Shown here: positions 26,695 to 35,262 of the stretch, piece by piece
Layout of the letters: each line of letters begins with the position of its first letter
Position numbering within the stretch: the first letter of the stretch is position 1
Origin: an uncultured Treponema sp.
Lineage (GTDB): Bacteria > Spirochaetota > Spirochaetia > Treponematales > Treponemataceae
Length of the DNA stretch: 64,000 bases
Assembly: GCA_937894335.1 (NCBI GenBank)
Contig: CALCRU010000008.1
Coordinates: forward strand, 1 to 64,000
Direction: 5' to 3'
Translations under genes and position numbers: made by a program
Notes under the pieces: generated by a model
What the model was told of the DNA's origin: nothing
Seen by the model: only the letters and a program-made list of their open reading frames with translations
Database searches by the model: none

Positions 26695-27351
26695 CTAAAC
26701 GATTTTACCTCTGAAATTTTTTGCAGTCTCACTTTCATCGGGAACATACCAGTAGTCGCAGGAGTCAGAACCTGTTGCTACAGTATGGGTCCGCAGAAGT
26801 TTGGAGTGTATGATTTTTGCATAGGAATGATCCAGAGCGCAAATGTGGGGCATCAGTTTTTCATAGCCGTATTTTCTTGCGTACTCCGCAAGAGGACACC
26901 CCACCAGAGTAAAGGCAAATCCTTCATCAGTCTTGTTTGGATTTACAATCATTCCCCATGTTTCAAGCCATTCACCTTTACTTCGCTTTGACTCAACTTT
27001 ATCAGCATATTTCTGGTAACTTCTGTACAGATACTTTCTAAACAATTTTAAAAATCCCGGACGATTGACATTCATGATTCCGCCCAGAAATTTAAACCGC
27101 TCATAAAGGTCTGCTATTATTTCATCCAGTGCGTCTTCCGCCATTCTACGGTCTGAGGCTTCATAAAACGCAAGAAAGAGAAGAAACATGTTAAGGTTAG
27201 AGGCAAGGGCATTTTCTTTTCCACCAAGTTCAGGTGCATTGGCCCTCAGTTTGGGAAGCAGTTCCTTAGCGCGGGACACAATCTGTTTTCTTTCCTTCGG
27301 GTAATGTTTTTTCAAATAGCGGATGATTGCCCTGTACACACTCTGTTCCAT
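26695..27351 (-). CDS. ATC-hydrolase-like protein (L-2-amino-thiazoline-4-carboxylate hydrolase family)
   Basis: A 218-aa cytosolic protein. The C-terminal half matches the ATC hydrolase domain: CPLAEYARKYGYEKLMPHIC, then a ...GSDSCDYWY ending. The named enzyme opens a thiazoline ring on the way to L-cysteine, but many family members in gut bacteria have unknown substrates. I choose the ATG at 27351 because AGGAGG stands 7 nt upstream; the start at 27381 has no such site. It is divergent from ecfT across a shared operator (27371-27392) and convergent with the hydrolase gene, 9 bp away. Confidence 0.75.
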   Translation of the reverse strand: MEQSVYRAIIRYLKKHYPKERKQIVSRAKELLPKLRANAPELGGKENALASNLNMFLLFLAFYEASDRRMAEDALDEIIADLYERFKFLGGIMNVNRPGFLKLFRKYLYRSYQKYADKVESKRSKGEWLETWGMIVNPNKTDEGFAFTLVGCPLAEYARKYGYEKLMPHICALDHSYAKIIHSKLLRTHTVATGSDSCDYWYVPDESETAKNFRGKIV

Positions 27352-27428
27352 ATGAAGTTCCTCCTGACAAGAGGTTAGCATAAACTAACTTCTTGAGCAA
27401 GTTATTGATTTCTGCTATATTTTTTCCC
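27352..27428. promoter_or_regulatory. Divergent ATC-hydrolase and ecfT promoters with operator 2
   Basis: Plus: TTGAGC (27393-27398), 17 bp, TATATT (27416-27421), 7 nt to the ecfT ATG, so leaderless. Minus: a plausible TTGCTC, 17 bp, TAACCT toward the ATC gene. GTTAG (27374-27378) and CTAAC (27385-27389) with spacer CATAAA repeat the operator seen at 24386 and 30634. It lies just upstream of the ecfT -35 box and inside the opposite promoter. Confidence 0.65.
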
Positions 27429-28154
27429 ATGGAATTAATGAAGTCGTCATCACAAAAATCACTGCTGGACCCCCGTACAAAACTTCTTCTTCTTACATTT
27501 GTTTCCATTTTTGTTTTGGGAAACGCAGGAGGTTCAAATGCAGATGAATTCAGATTTGTGCTGAATTACCTGCCACTTTTTCTGCTGCTTACATCGCGAA
27601 GATGGGGCGCCTTTTTATACGGAATGATTTTATATACTGCCGGTTATCTTATTCAGATTTTTCTTGTGCCTCATGTGCATGGTCTTGCAGGATATCTTGT
27701 ACTTGCAGTTGCAGGAATTCTTTTGCGTTTTCTTCCAGGAATACTTACGGGAATGTATGTGGTTTCAACTACAACTGTAAGCGAATTCATTGCAGCAATG
27801 GAAAGAATGCATCTTCCTCAGGCAATAACAATTCCTCTCTCCGTCATGTTTAGATTTTTTCCAACAGTTGCAGAAGAAGCCTCTAGCATTAACAGAGCCA
27901 TGTCAATGAGGGACATAAAGTTTGGAGGAAGAAAAGTTTTTAAGATAATTGAATACCGACTTATTCCCATGATGACATGTTCAGTAAAAATAGGACAAGA
28001 ACTTTCTGCCGCTTCCCTTACAAGAGGACTGGGCTCACCAGAAAAGCGCACCAACATATGCAAAATAGGTTTTGGCATTTGCGATGTTATTGTCTTTCTT
28101 ACTCTAGCAGGCGGACTTGCATTTACCATACTTAAGGCAGTGAATTTTTTTTAG
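27429..28154 (+). CDS. EcfT, transmembrane energy-coupling subunit
   Basis: The membrane scaffold that links S-components to the ATPase in ECF importers. The 241-aa protein has four or five hydrophobic segments (about 17-33, 48-110, 205-235) and the two cytoplasmic coupling-helix regions; TRGLG near 206 fits the EcfT Ala-Arg-Gly-type motif. The start at 27429 is the first ATG after a TATATT box 7 nt upstream; no Shine-Dalgarno is seen. It lies 9 bp before the fused ATPase gene. Two S-component paralogues lie in this cluster. Confidence 0.83.
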   Translation: MELMKSSSQKSLLDPRTKLLLLTFVSIFVLGNAGGSNADEFRFVLNYLPLFLLLTSRRWGAFLYGMILYTAGYLIQIFLVPHVHGLAGYLVLAVAGILLRFLPGILTGMYVVSTTTVSEFIAAMERMHLPQAITIPLSVMFRFFPTVAEEASSINRAMSMRDIKFGGRKVFKIIEYRLIPMMTCSVKIGQELSAASLTRGLGSPEKRTNICKIGFGICDVIVFLTLAGGLAFTILKAVNFF

Positions 28155-28163
28155 GATAAGCAG

Positions 28164-29642
28164 ATGATAGAATTAAAAAATGTAAGCTTTAGATATGTGG
28201 CTTCTGATTCCTCAGCTTTACCGGATGGTTCTGCTGGAGGACTTGGAGAAGAAGTTTCAAACGGGAGCCTTAAGGACATAAGCCTTTCTGTTTCGGAAGG
28301 AGAGTTTGTTCTTTTGAACGGCGGTTCTGGATGCGGAAAAACAACAATCCTTAGACTTATAAACGGACTTATTCCAAACTTTTACGAAGGACAGCTTACT
28401 GGTCAAGTAACAGTGAACGGCACAGATGTTTCCAAGGCGGAACTTTACGATACTGCAAAATTCGTGAGCACTGTTTTTCAAAATCCAAGAAGTCAGTTTT
28501 TTAATGTGGACACCACAAGCGAACTTGCCTTTGCATGCGAAAACCGAGGAATGCCCAAGGAAGAAATTCTAAGGCGGATGGAAGATGTTGTTTTCGCCCT
28601 TCACCTAGAGCCGCTTATGAACAGAAGTCTCTTTGACTTAAGCGGAGGACAAAAGCAGAAAATTGCATGTGCTTCGGTTGCGGTTACTCAAAACAAAATA
28701 ATACTTCTGGACGAACCTAGCGCAAACCTAGACACAAAAACTATTGGAGAACTTAGAAGTCTTCTTGCAAAATGGAAGAACGAAGGAAAAACCATTGTAG
28801 TTGCAGAACACAGAATTTCCTACCTATGGGATTTAGCAGACAGAACCATTGTTCTTAAAAATGGAGAAATCCTTAGCGAGCTTGACAGAACGAAAATGAA
28901 TTCTGTTACGGAAGACCAGTTGCACGAAATGGGTCTTCGTTCCCACAGGGCAGACTTTGGCGCACAGACTAAAGGAAGTAATTCAAGCGTTACCAGGCAG
29001 GAAGAAGACAGCTTTACAGTACAGGACTTTCGCTACTCTTACCGGGGAGGAAGAAAAGCCTTGGACATTCCCCTTATGAAAATTCCACAGAAGAAAATTA
29101 CTGCAATAGTAGGAAACAACGGCGAAGGCAAAACCACATTCCTAAACTGTCTTTGCGGACTGGGCAGGCGGTCAAAGGGAAAACTTTTGTATGCGGGAAA
29201 AACCTACCGAAGAAAGGCGAGGCAAAAACTGATCTACCTTGTAATGCAGGATGTTAACCATCAACTTTTTACAGAAAGTGTTTTAGACGAAGTTCTAATC
29301 AGTCAGGAAGAAGAAAACGAAGAGGAAGCTAGAAAGATTTTGTCGTCACTTGATCTGGAAGAATTTGCAGACCGTCACCCCATGTCTTTAAGCGGAGGTC
29401 AAAAACAGAGGGTTGCTGTTGCATGTGCCGTTGCAAGCGGAAGAGAACTGCTTCTGTTTGACGAACCAACTAGCGGCCTTGACTACACCCACATGAAGCA
29501 GATTGGAAGCATACTACGCAAGTTAAAAGAAATGGAAAAAACAGTAATCGTAGTTACCCACGACAGGGAACTTATAGACGAATGCTGCGACGAGGTTTTA
29601 AATCTTCACGACTTTAACAGAGCAACATCAGAGGCAAGATGA
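28164..29642 (+). CDS. Fused EcfA1-EcfA2 ABC ATPase
   Basis: Powers the ECF transporter from the cytosolic side. The 492-aa protein carries two complete nucleotide-binding domains. Domain 1 (about 1-260): GGSGCGKTT, LSGGQKQK, LLDEPSANLD. Domain 2 (about 280-485): GNNGEGKTT, LSGGQKQR, LFDEPTSGLD. Both have intact motifs, unlike the asymmetric nucleoside ATPase at 19563. In most ECF systems these are two genes; here they are one. The stop overlaps the AraC start (ATGA), giving an ecfT-ecfAA-araC operon. Confidence 0.88.
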   Translation: MIELKNVSFRYVASDSSALPDGSAGGLGEEVSNGSLKDISLSVSEGEFVLLNGGSGCGKTTILRLINGLIPNFYEGQLTGQVTVNGTDVSKAELYDTAKFVSTVFQNPRSQFFNVDTTSELAFACENRGMPKEEILRRMEDVVFALHLEPLMNRSLFDLSGGQKQKIACASVAVTQNKIILLDEPSANLDTKTIGELRSLLAKWKNEGKTIVVAEHRISYLWDLADRTIVLKNGEILSELDRTKMNSVTEDQLHEMGLRSHRADFGAQTKGSNSSVTRQEEDSFTVQDFRYSYRGGRKALDIPLMKIPQKKITAIVGNNGEGKTTFLNCLCGLGRRSKGKLLYAGKTYRRKARQKLIYLVMQDVNHQLFTESVLDEVLISQEEENEEEARKILSSLDLEEFADRHPMSLSGGQKQRVAVACAVASGRELLLFDEPTSGLDYTHMKQIGSILRKLKEMEKTVIVVTHDRELIDECCDEVLNLHDFNRATSEAR

Positions 29643-30583
29643 AGAAAAGGACATATACCCCAACCGATGATATTTACAAATCTCTGGTAACGAAATCTGA
29701 TGTAGGAGAATTCAAACTGCTCAGAAAAACGCTCCACGATGGCATAACATACTGCGACTGGAATTTAAAATTTTCAGACATTACAAAGGCAAGCAAACCT
29801 GATAACAACGGGAAAGACGAAGTTCAAATCATATTCAATCTGAATCAGAATATAGAATGGTTCATAGAAGACGGAAAAGAAAGCGTAAACATGATGGCCG
29901 GCGAAGTATGCGTATTCAGAAACAACGACTATCAGACATGCATGACCTACAGTCCTTCATGCAGTTTTGAATTTAAAAGCCTGCAAATGCCTACCGAAAC
30001 ATTCTACAGTCTGTTAAAAAAATATTTAAAGCCAGAGCAGATAGAAAAATACACGGAACTGTTTTTAAATCAGGTAACAAAAACTTCAATTACTGCGGAC
30101 ATGTTTAAAACCCTAGAAGATATTTCTGATTGCGAAAAATACAATGAGTTTTCAGACATTTTCTGCGAGTCAAAAATAACTGAACTTCTTGCCCTTGTAC
30201 TCTATAGCATAACATACGAAAAGACAGACAGCATAATACGCTCAAGGCGATATTTAAACTCGGACATAAAAAAAATGGAAAGTCTTAGAAAGAAAATAAA
30301 TTCAAATCCTGCACAGGAATTCAATGTCAAGGAAACCGCACAAAACCTTATGATGAGCGAAAGCAAACTTAACAGAATGTTTCGTTCCCTGTACGGAATG
30401 ACACTCCATGCCTATGTAAGTTCCACCCGACTGGAAAAAGCAAAAAAGCTCATACTGAACGGAAGCACAAATGTTTCTGAGGCGGCAATACTTTCAGGCT
30501 ACACAAATTTAAGTCACTTTTCAAAAGAGTTTCAGAAAAGATTCGGTACTTCACCAAAAAAATTCATGACTGAAAACCGTTAA
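29639..30583 (+). CDS. AraC-family regulator of the ECF/ABC cluster
   Basis: A 314-aa transcription factor. Residues about 1-200 form a sensing and dimerisation part; residues about 215-314 hold the two helix-turn-helix motifs of AraC proteins (FNVKETAQNLMMSESKLNRM and VSEAAILSGYTNLSHFSKEF). The overall form resembles PchR and YbtA, which sense siderophores, but so do other AraC proteins. Its position between ecfAA and the ABC half-transporter pair suggests it governs the cluster. Whether it binds the GTTAG-N6-CTAAC sites is unknown; AraC proteins more often use direct repeats. Confidence 0.85.
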   Translation: MKKRTYTPTDDIYKSLVTKSDVGEFKLLRKTLHDGITYCDWNLKFSDITKASKPDNNGKDEVQIIFNLNQNIEWFIEDGKESVNMMAGEVCVFRNNDYQTCMTYSPSCSFEFKSLQMPTETFYSLLKKYLKPEQIEKYTELFLNQVTKTSITADMFKTLEDISDCEKYNEFSDIFCESKITELLALVLYSITYEKTDSIIRSRRYLNSDIKKMESLRKKINSNPAQEFNVKETAQNLMMSESKLNRMFRSLYGMTLHAYVSSTRLEKAKKLILNGSTNVSEAAILSGYTNLSHFSKEFQKRFGTSPKKFMTENR

Positions 30584-30596
30584 AAAAATACCGTTT

Positions 30597-30676
30597 TGTG
30601 GTAGAAAATTACCTCTGCAAAAGATATGGTTTTGTTAGCATTTGCTAACTATACATCATATAAAAAAGAGGTTCGT
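30597..30676 (+). promoter_or_regulatory. Half-transporter promoter region with operator 3
   Basis: GTTAGC (30634-30639) and GCTAAC (30644-30649) with spacer ATTT form the third copy of the cluster operator. TATACA (30650-30655) directly follows and could be the -10 box; the -35 position is poor, which would suit an activator-dependent promoter. AAGAGG stands before the ATG at 30677. Confidence 0.6.
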
Positions 30677-32419
30677 ATGCTAAAAAGTATTTCGCCTTAC
30701 ATCGGGAAGTATAAAAAGTATACGGTGATTGCCGTAATTTTTATGCTTATTGGAATCATTGCAAACATCTGTCCCTATTTTTTTCTTTATCAGATGATAT
30801 GCAAAATTGTACGGGGAGAAGAATTTTCCGTCCAGTTCATGCTAGTTCGCGTGCTGTGGATTTTTTTATGTCTAGTAGTTCACGCAGTCTTTTACAATCA
30901 AGGTCTGGACTTTTCCCACAAGAGCGCATATAACACGCTAAAAAACATCCGCATTTCTTTGCAGAGTAAGCTCGAAAATCAGCCCTTGGGAAATTTGCAC
31001 GACTTAGGAACAGGCCAGATAAAACGCGTCTTTACAGACGACATTGACCAGATAGAACTTCTGCTTGCACATGCAATTCCAGAAGGCATAGCAAATATTG
31101 CAGTACCAGTTCTTGTTCTTGCCTCCTGTTTTTTTGTAGACTGGAAACTTGCACTTCTTACACTTGCAGTTCTTCCCATAGGACTTTTTGCTATGGGCAT
31201 GATGATGAAATGCGGCTATGCAAAAATGGGTGCTTATTATGATTCTGCAAAGAAAATGAACAACACGATTGTTGAATATGTAAACGGTATGGAAGTTGTA
31301 AAAGTGTTCAACAAAGACGGAGATTCATACAAACGGTTTGGAGAAGTTGTAAAGGCTTACCGTGACTTTACCTTGGACTGGTACAAGTCTTGTTGGCCTT
31401 GGATGGCAGTTTATTCCAGCGTAATACCTTGCTTTGCACTTTTTACACTCCCCTTTGGTTCACTCATGGTTTTAGGAGGAACGGCAACACTTGAAAAGCT
31501 AATCCTCGTGCTTACCATGAGTTTTGCAATTGGTCCTTCAATTTTAAAGGCGCTTACATTTGCAGGAAAAATTCCTCAGTTGGATTACAAAATTGCAGAA
31601 CTGGAAAAACTTGTAAAGAGTATTCAGCTAAAGCAGTCCGACAGAAACTTTGAGGGAAGAAATTACGACATTGAGTTCAAAGATGTAAGGTTCAGCTACG
31701 ACACAAAAGAAGTTCTGCACGGAGTAAACCTTTCGCTCAAGCAGGGAACTGTTACAGCCCTTGTGGGAGAATCAGGCAGTGGAAAGTCTACTCTTGCAAG
31801 GCTTCTGGTTCATTACTACGACATAAATGGCGGAAAAATTACTCTTGGTGGGCAAGACATTACCGACATGAAAATTGAATCGCTTAACAGTCAGATTTCC
31901 TATGTTGCCCAAGAGCAGTTTTTGTTCAACACCAGTCTGTACGAAAACATTCTGATTGGAAAACCAAACGCCAGTAGGGAAGAAGTTCTTGATGCAGCTC
32001 ACCGTGCCCAGTGTGACGAATTTCTTATGCGGCTTCCAAAGGGCATAGACAGTCTTGCAGGCGACAGCGGAAAAATGCTTTCGGGCGGAGAACGACAGCG
32101 CATTTCACTGGCAAGGGCAATTCTAAAAAACGCGCCAGTCATCGTCCTTGACGAGGCAACAGCATTTATGGATCCAGAAAACGAAGAAAAGATGAATGCA
32201 GCAATCAGCGAAATCATAAAGGAAAAAACAGTTGTTGTAATTGCACACAGACTTTCTTCAATAAAAAATGCAGACAAAATATGCGTGCTAAAAAACGGAA
32301 ATGTACTTGCTCAAGGCAGCCATGAGGAACTTCTTTCTTCAAGCGATGAATACAAGAGTCTGTGGAACAATTCAACTCAAAGCGTAAACTGGAAAATTTC
32401 TACACAGGAGAATGCATAA
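30677..32419 (+). CDS. ABC-exporter-type half-transporter 1
   Basis: A 580-aa fused transmembrane (about 1-315, six segments) and ATPase (about 330-580) protein. The ATPase has GESGSGKST, LSGGERQR and VLDEATAFMD, all intact. The pair with the next gene forms a heterodimer of the exporter fold; YbtP/YbtQ and IrtA/IrtB proteins of this fold import or process siderophores. Start at 30677 with GAGG upstream; the 30626 start would put operator 3 inside the gene. Stop and next start overlap as TAATG. Confidence 0.85.
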   Translation: MLKSISPYIGKYKKYTVIAVIFMLIGIIANICPYFFLYQMICKIVRGEEFSVQFMLVRVLWIFLCLVVHAVFYNQGLDFSHKSAYNTLKNIRISLQSKLENQPLGNLHDLGTGQIKRVFTDDIDQIELLLAHAIPEGIANIAVPVLVLASCFFVDWKLALLTLAVLPIGLFAMGMMMKCGYAKMGAYYDSAKKMNNTIVEYVNGMEVVKVFNKDGDSYKRFGEVVKAYRDFTLDWYKSCWPWMAVYSSVIPCFALFTLPFGSLMVLGGTATLEKLILVLTMSFAIGPSILKALTFAGKIPQLDYKIAELEKLVKSIQLKQSDRNFEGRNYDIEFKDVRFSYDTKEVLHGVNLSLKQGTVTALVGESGSGKSTLARLLVHYYDINGGKITLGGQDITDMKIESLNSQISYVAQEQFLFNTSLYENILIGKPNASREEVLDAAHRAQCDEFLMRLPKGIDSLAGDSGKMLSGGERQRISLARAILKNAPVIVLDEATAFMDPENEEKMNAAISEIIKEKTVVVIAHRLSSIKNADKICVLKNGNVLAQGSHEELLSSSDEYKSLWNNSTQSVNWKISTQENA

Positions 32420-34170
32420 TGAAGTCAGAAAAAAAGAAATCAATGATTGCAATAATGCACCGGCTTGTTAAGGCTTCGGGAAAATTTGCAGGAAGAATAA
32501 GAAGCGCATATATTACGGGGTTTTTCAAAGGCATATTCATGAAGGTTCCCCTTATGCTGTGTTTTTTTACAGTCGCACTTTTTATGGCAGGCAACATGAC
32601 AAAACAGATGTGCTGGATTATGGGCGTACTGCTTCTTGCATGCGTTATTTTTCAAGCTGTATTCCAGCATTTTTCAGACAGACTACAGAGTGCAGCAGGC
32701 TTCATGATGTTTGCAGATATGCGCATGGAACTGGGAAAGCATTTGCGCAACATGCCCATGGGTTACTTTACAAGCGGTAACCTAGGAAAGATAAGTTCGG
32801 TACTTTCTACAGACATGGTGTTCATTGAAGAAAACTGCATGTCAGTTCTTTCTGACCTTTCCAGTTTTATGATTTCCCAGCTGCTTATGACGGTGTGTAT
32901 GTTCTACATGAATGTCTGGTTGGGCTTAATCTGTCTTATTTTTGTAGGCATATTCATTTTGATTGGAAACCTGATGATGAAAAGCACACTTAAGCATTCA
33001 GTTCAGAAACAGGAATCAAGCGAAATACTTACAAATGCCGTAATTGAATTTGCAGAAGGAATAGGAATCATAAAGTCTTATAACATGCTCGGCGAAAAGT
33101 CAAAGGCACTAACTTCAGCATTTAAGAAAAGTTGCGATGACAGCATTCAGTTTGAAGTTGAGTACACACCTTGGGCAACTGCACTCCACCTTACCTTTGC
33201 ATTCGGTTCAGCTGCAATTCTTCTTGCCTCCGTTTTCCTTTGCTCAAAGGCCCTCATGACTCCGGTCTATCTTTTGGGAATAATCCTCTTTTTGTTCGAT
33301 GTGTTTGTTTCAATCAGAACATACTATCAGCAGATTGCAAGACTTTCAGTTACTGAAGCATGTCTTGACAGAATTGAAGCAGTGTTTAATGAGGCTGAAC
33401 TGTGCGACACTGGTAAAGAAACTCTTCCATCTGAAGAAGAATTTTCAGGACACGAAATAAGTTTTGAAAATGTCACATTTGCCTACGGCACAAACGATGT
33501 TCTACACAATGTTTCGTTTGATGTAGACAGGGGAAAGATGATTGCACTGGTTGGTCAGAGCGGTGGCGGAAAATCTACGATTGCAAACCTTGTTGCAAGA
33601 TTTTGGGATGTAAAAGACGGCAGCATAAAAATCCGCGAAAAAGATGTAAGGAACATTCCCCTTTCAACCCTTATGGAAAATATAAGCATGGTTTTTCAGA
33701 GGGTCTATCTTTTTCAGGACACGGTGTACAACAACATTGCAATGGGACGCCCAGAAGCAACACGGGAAGAAGTTATTGAAGCCGCAAAAAAAGCCAGATG
33801 CTACGACTTTATAATGCAGCTCCCAGAAGGATTTGACACTGTTGTAGGCGAAGGCGGTGCAAACTTAAGCGGTGGTGAACAGCAGCGCATTTCCATTGCA
33901 AGATGCATCCTAAAGGACACGCCCATTGTAATCCTAGACGAGGCAACCGCCAGTGTTGATGCAGACAACGAGTCATACATTCAGCAGGCCATTTCGGAAC
34001 TGTGCAGGGGAAAAACACTGATTGTAATTGCGCACCGCTTAAAGACAATCCGCAACGCAGACAGAATTCTTGTAATTGGCGACGGCGGAATAAAGGAAAG
34101 CGGAACCCACGAAGAACTTATGTCCAAGAACGGACAGTACAAAACTATGGTTGAAAAACAGACTGCCTAA
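32419..34170 (+). CDS. ABC-exporter-type half-transporter 2
   Basis: A 583-aa partner of the preceding half-transporter. Six membrane segments at about 1-310 precede an ATPase with GQSGGGKST, LSGGEQQR and ILDEATASVD. Start at 32419 with GGAG 9 nt upstream and a TAATG overlap, rather than the earlier frame start at 32362. S-component 2 follows after 41 bp. Direction of transport cannot be read from the sequence; the fold is that of exporters, yet the company of an ECF importer leaves both options open. Confidence 0.85.
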   Translation: MKSEKKKSMIAIMHRLVKASGKFAGRIRSAYITGFFKGIFMKVPLMLCFFTVALFMAGNMTKQMCWIMGVLLLACVIFQAVFQHFSDRLQSAAGFMMFADMRMELGKHLRNMPMGYFTSGNLGKISSVLSTDMVFIEENCMSVLSDLSSFMISQLLMTVCMFYMNVWLGLICLIFVGIFILIGNLMMKSTLKHSVQKQESSEILTNAVIEFAEGIGIIKSYNMLGEKSKALTSAFKKSCDDSIQFEVEYTPWATALHLTFAFGSAAILLASVFLCSKALMTPVYLLGIILFLFDVFVSIRTYYQQIARLSVTEACLDRIEAVFNEAELCDTGKETLPSEEEFSGHEISFENVTFAYGTNDVLHNVSFDVDRGKMIALVGQSGGGKSTIANLVARFWDVKDGSIKIREKDVRNIPLSTLMENISMVFQRVYLFQDTVYNNIAMGRPEATREEVIEAAKKARCYDFIMQLPEGFDTVVGEGGANLSGGEQQRISIARCILKDTPIVILDEATASVDADNESYIQQAISELCRGKTLIVIAHRLKTIRNADRILVIGDGGIKESGTHEELMSKNGQYKTMVEKQTA

Positions 34171-34211
34171 TGCAAAGTGCATGTCAGTCAGAATAAAAAG
34201 GAGGCTCTATT

Positions 34212-34796
34212 ATGGAGGATTCAAAAAAACTAAAAGGCAAAGACTTTGTAAACATCGGTGTTTTTGCCGCAATTTATTTTATCATCATGTTTGCGGTGGC
34301 ATGTCTGGGATTCATTCCTGTCTTTATGCCGCTCCTGTATGTGCTTGTTCCCCTCATTGGAGGAATTCCCTTCATGCTCTTTCTTACAAAGGTAAAAAAA
34401 TTCGGCATGATTTGGATTTTTGCTACAATCTGCGGAATACTTTCGTTCGTAACAGGAATGAACATCATCCCAATTTTTCTTTCCATTGCTGTAGGACTGA
34501 TTGCAGACCTGCTTTGCAAGAGTGGCGATTATAAAAGTTCCAAAAAGGGTATCCTTGCCTGCGGAATTTTTTCACTTTGGATTATGGGCTACTGCGCTCC
34601 ACTTTACATTAATCCCGAACGATACTGGTCTAACCGTTCATCCTACGGAGAAGAATATGCTCAGGCGGTAATGACTTTCTTCCCTGGATGGACATTCCCC
34701 ATTTACCTTATAGCCTGCTTCATTTTCGGCTGCCTTGGTGCAATGCTAGGTAAACTCATGTTAAAGAAACACTTTGCAAAGGCTGGCATAGTGTAA
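34212..34796 (+). CDS. Trep_Strep/MptD-family ECF transporter S-component 2
   Basis: A 194-aa membrane protein, paralogue of the gene at 24423 with the same length. The first 17 residues differ only slightly (KLKGKDFVNIGVF shared) and both end in KAGIV. The 5' DNA shares a run of 20 identical bases (GATTCAAAAAAACTAAAAGG), a sign of recent duplication or conversion. AAGGAGG precedes the ATG. It lies last in the half-transporter operon, so each operator-controlled operon has one S-component. Confidence 0.85.
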   Translation: MEDSKKLKGKDFVNIGVFAAIYFIIMFAVACLGFIPVFMPLLYVLVPLIGGIPFMLFLTKVKKFGMIWIFATICGILSFVTGMNIIPIFLSIAVGLIADLLCKSGDYKSSKKGILACGIFSLWIMGYCAPLYINPERYWSNRSSYGEEYAQAVMTFFPGWTFPIYLIACFIFGCLGAMLGKLMLKKHFAKAGIV

Positions 34797-34804
34797 GGAA
34801 GAGC

Positions 34805-34860
34805 ATGTGCGTGTGTTCTGTTTACGCGCACGCACATCTTGTGCTATACTCTAAGCCATT
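34805..34860 (+). promoter_or_regulatory. Hairpin and promoter before the hypothetical gene
   Basis: ATGTGCGTG (34805-34813) and CACGCACAT (34829-34837) form a perfect 9-bp inverted repeat, extendable to 12 bp with G-U pairs, after the S-component 2 stop. No T run follows. A TATACT box (34845-34850), with TTTACG 18 bp upstream, lies 10 nt before the ATG at 34861. Confidence 0.5.
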
Positions 34861-35262
34861 ATGGACAGCATACAGAAATTTGTTTCAGACATAGAAAAAA
34901 TAAAAAAGAGGGAAAGGGCTAGTGGCTCAGGATATTCAGGAGAAAAAGCAGGACGAGAAGTTCAGTCTCTCTTTGACCGCAACAACAAAATGCTTGGAGA
35001 AGTTTCCCACTCAATTTCTGACTACTGGCTTAACACCTACATTCTTGCAAGCGAAAACTTAAGCGAGGAACCTTCAGAAAAAAGCATTCAGAAAATTGCG
35101 GCAATGCAGGCTCTTTTGGATGGAGACGATGAGCTTACTGGTGCACTAGATAAATCAGACTGGAAGTCTCTGTGTCAGATTGTAAATGTTGAAGCAGAAG
35201 ACATTCCCCTTGACTCCCTTAACAGTCTTATGTCTCTGTTTGTTGACCATCAGGCCTTATGA
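34861..35262 (+). CDS. Hypothetical protein
   Basis: A 133-aa, polar, mostly helical, probably cytosolic protein without Cys clusters, signals or membrane segments. I do not recognise the family. Its frame is supported by a promoter-like TATACT box 10 nt upstream and by a 4-bp overlap (ATGA) with the radical SAM gene, which suggests co-translation and a related role. The name hypothetical is deliberate. Confidence 0.6.
   Translation: MDSIQKFVSDIEKIKKRERASGSGYSGEKAGREVQSLFDRNNKMLGEVSHSISDYWLNTYILASENLSEEPSEKSIQKIAAMQALLDGDDELTGALDKSDWKSLCQIVNVEAEDIPLDSLNSLMSLFVDHQAL

Noticed and set aside
29639..30583. Naming the AraC gene ybtA or pchR
   Set aside because: Only general AraC similarity can be seen; the N-terminal sensing part is too variable to assign by eye.
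24423..34796. A full siderophore biosynthesis locus
   Set aside because: No NRPS, PKS or NIS synthetase gene is present, so only uptake or processing can be proposed.
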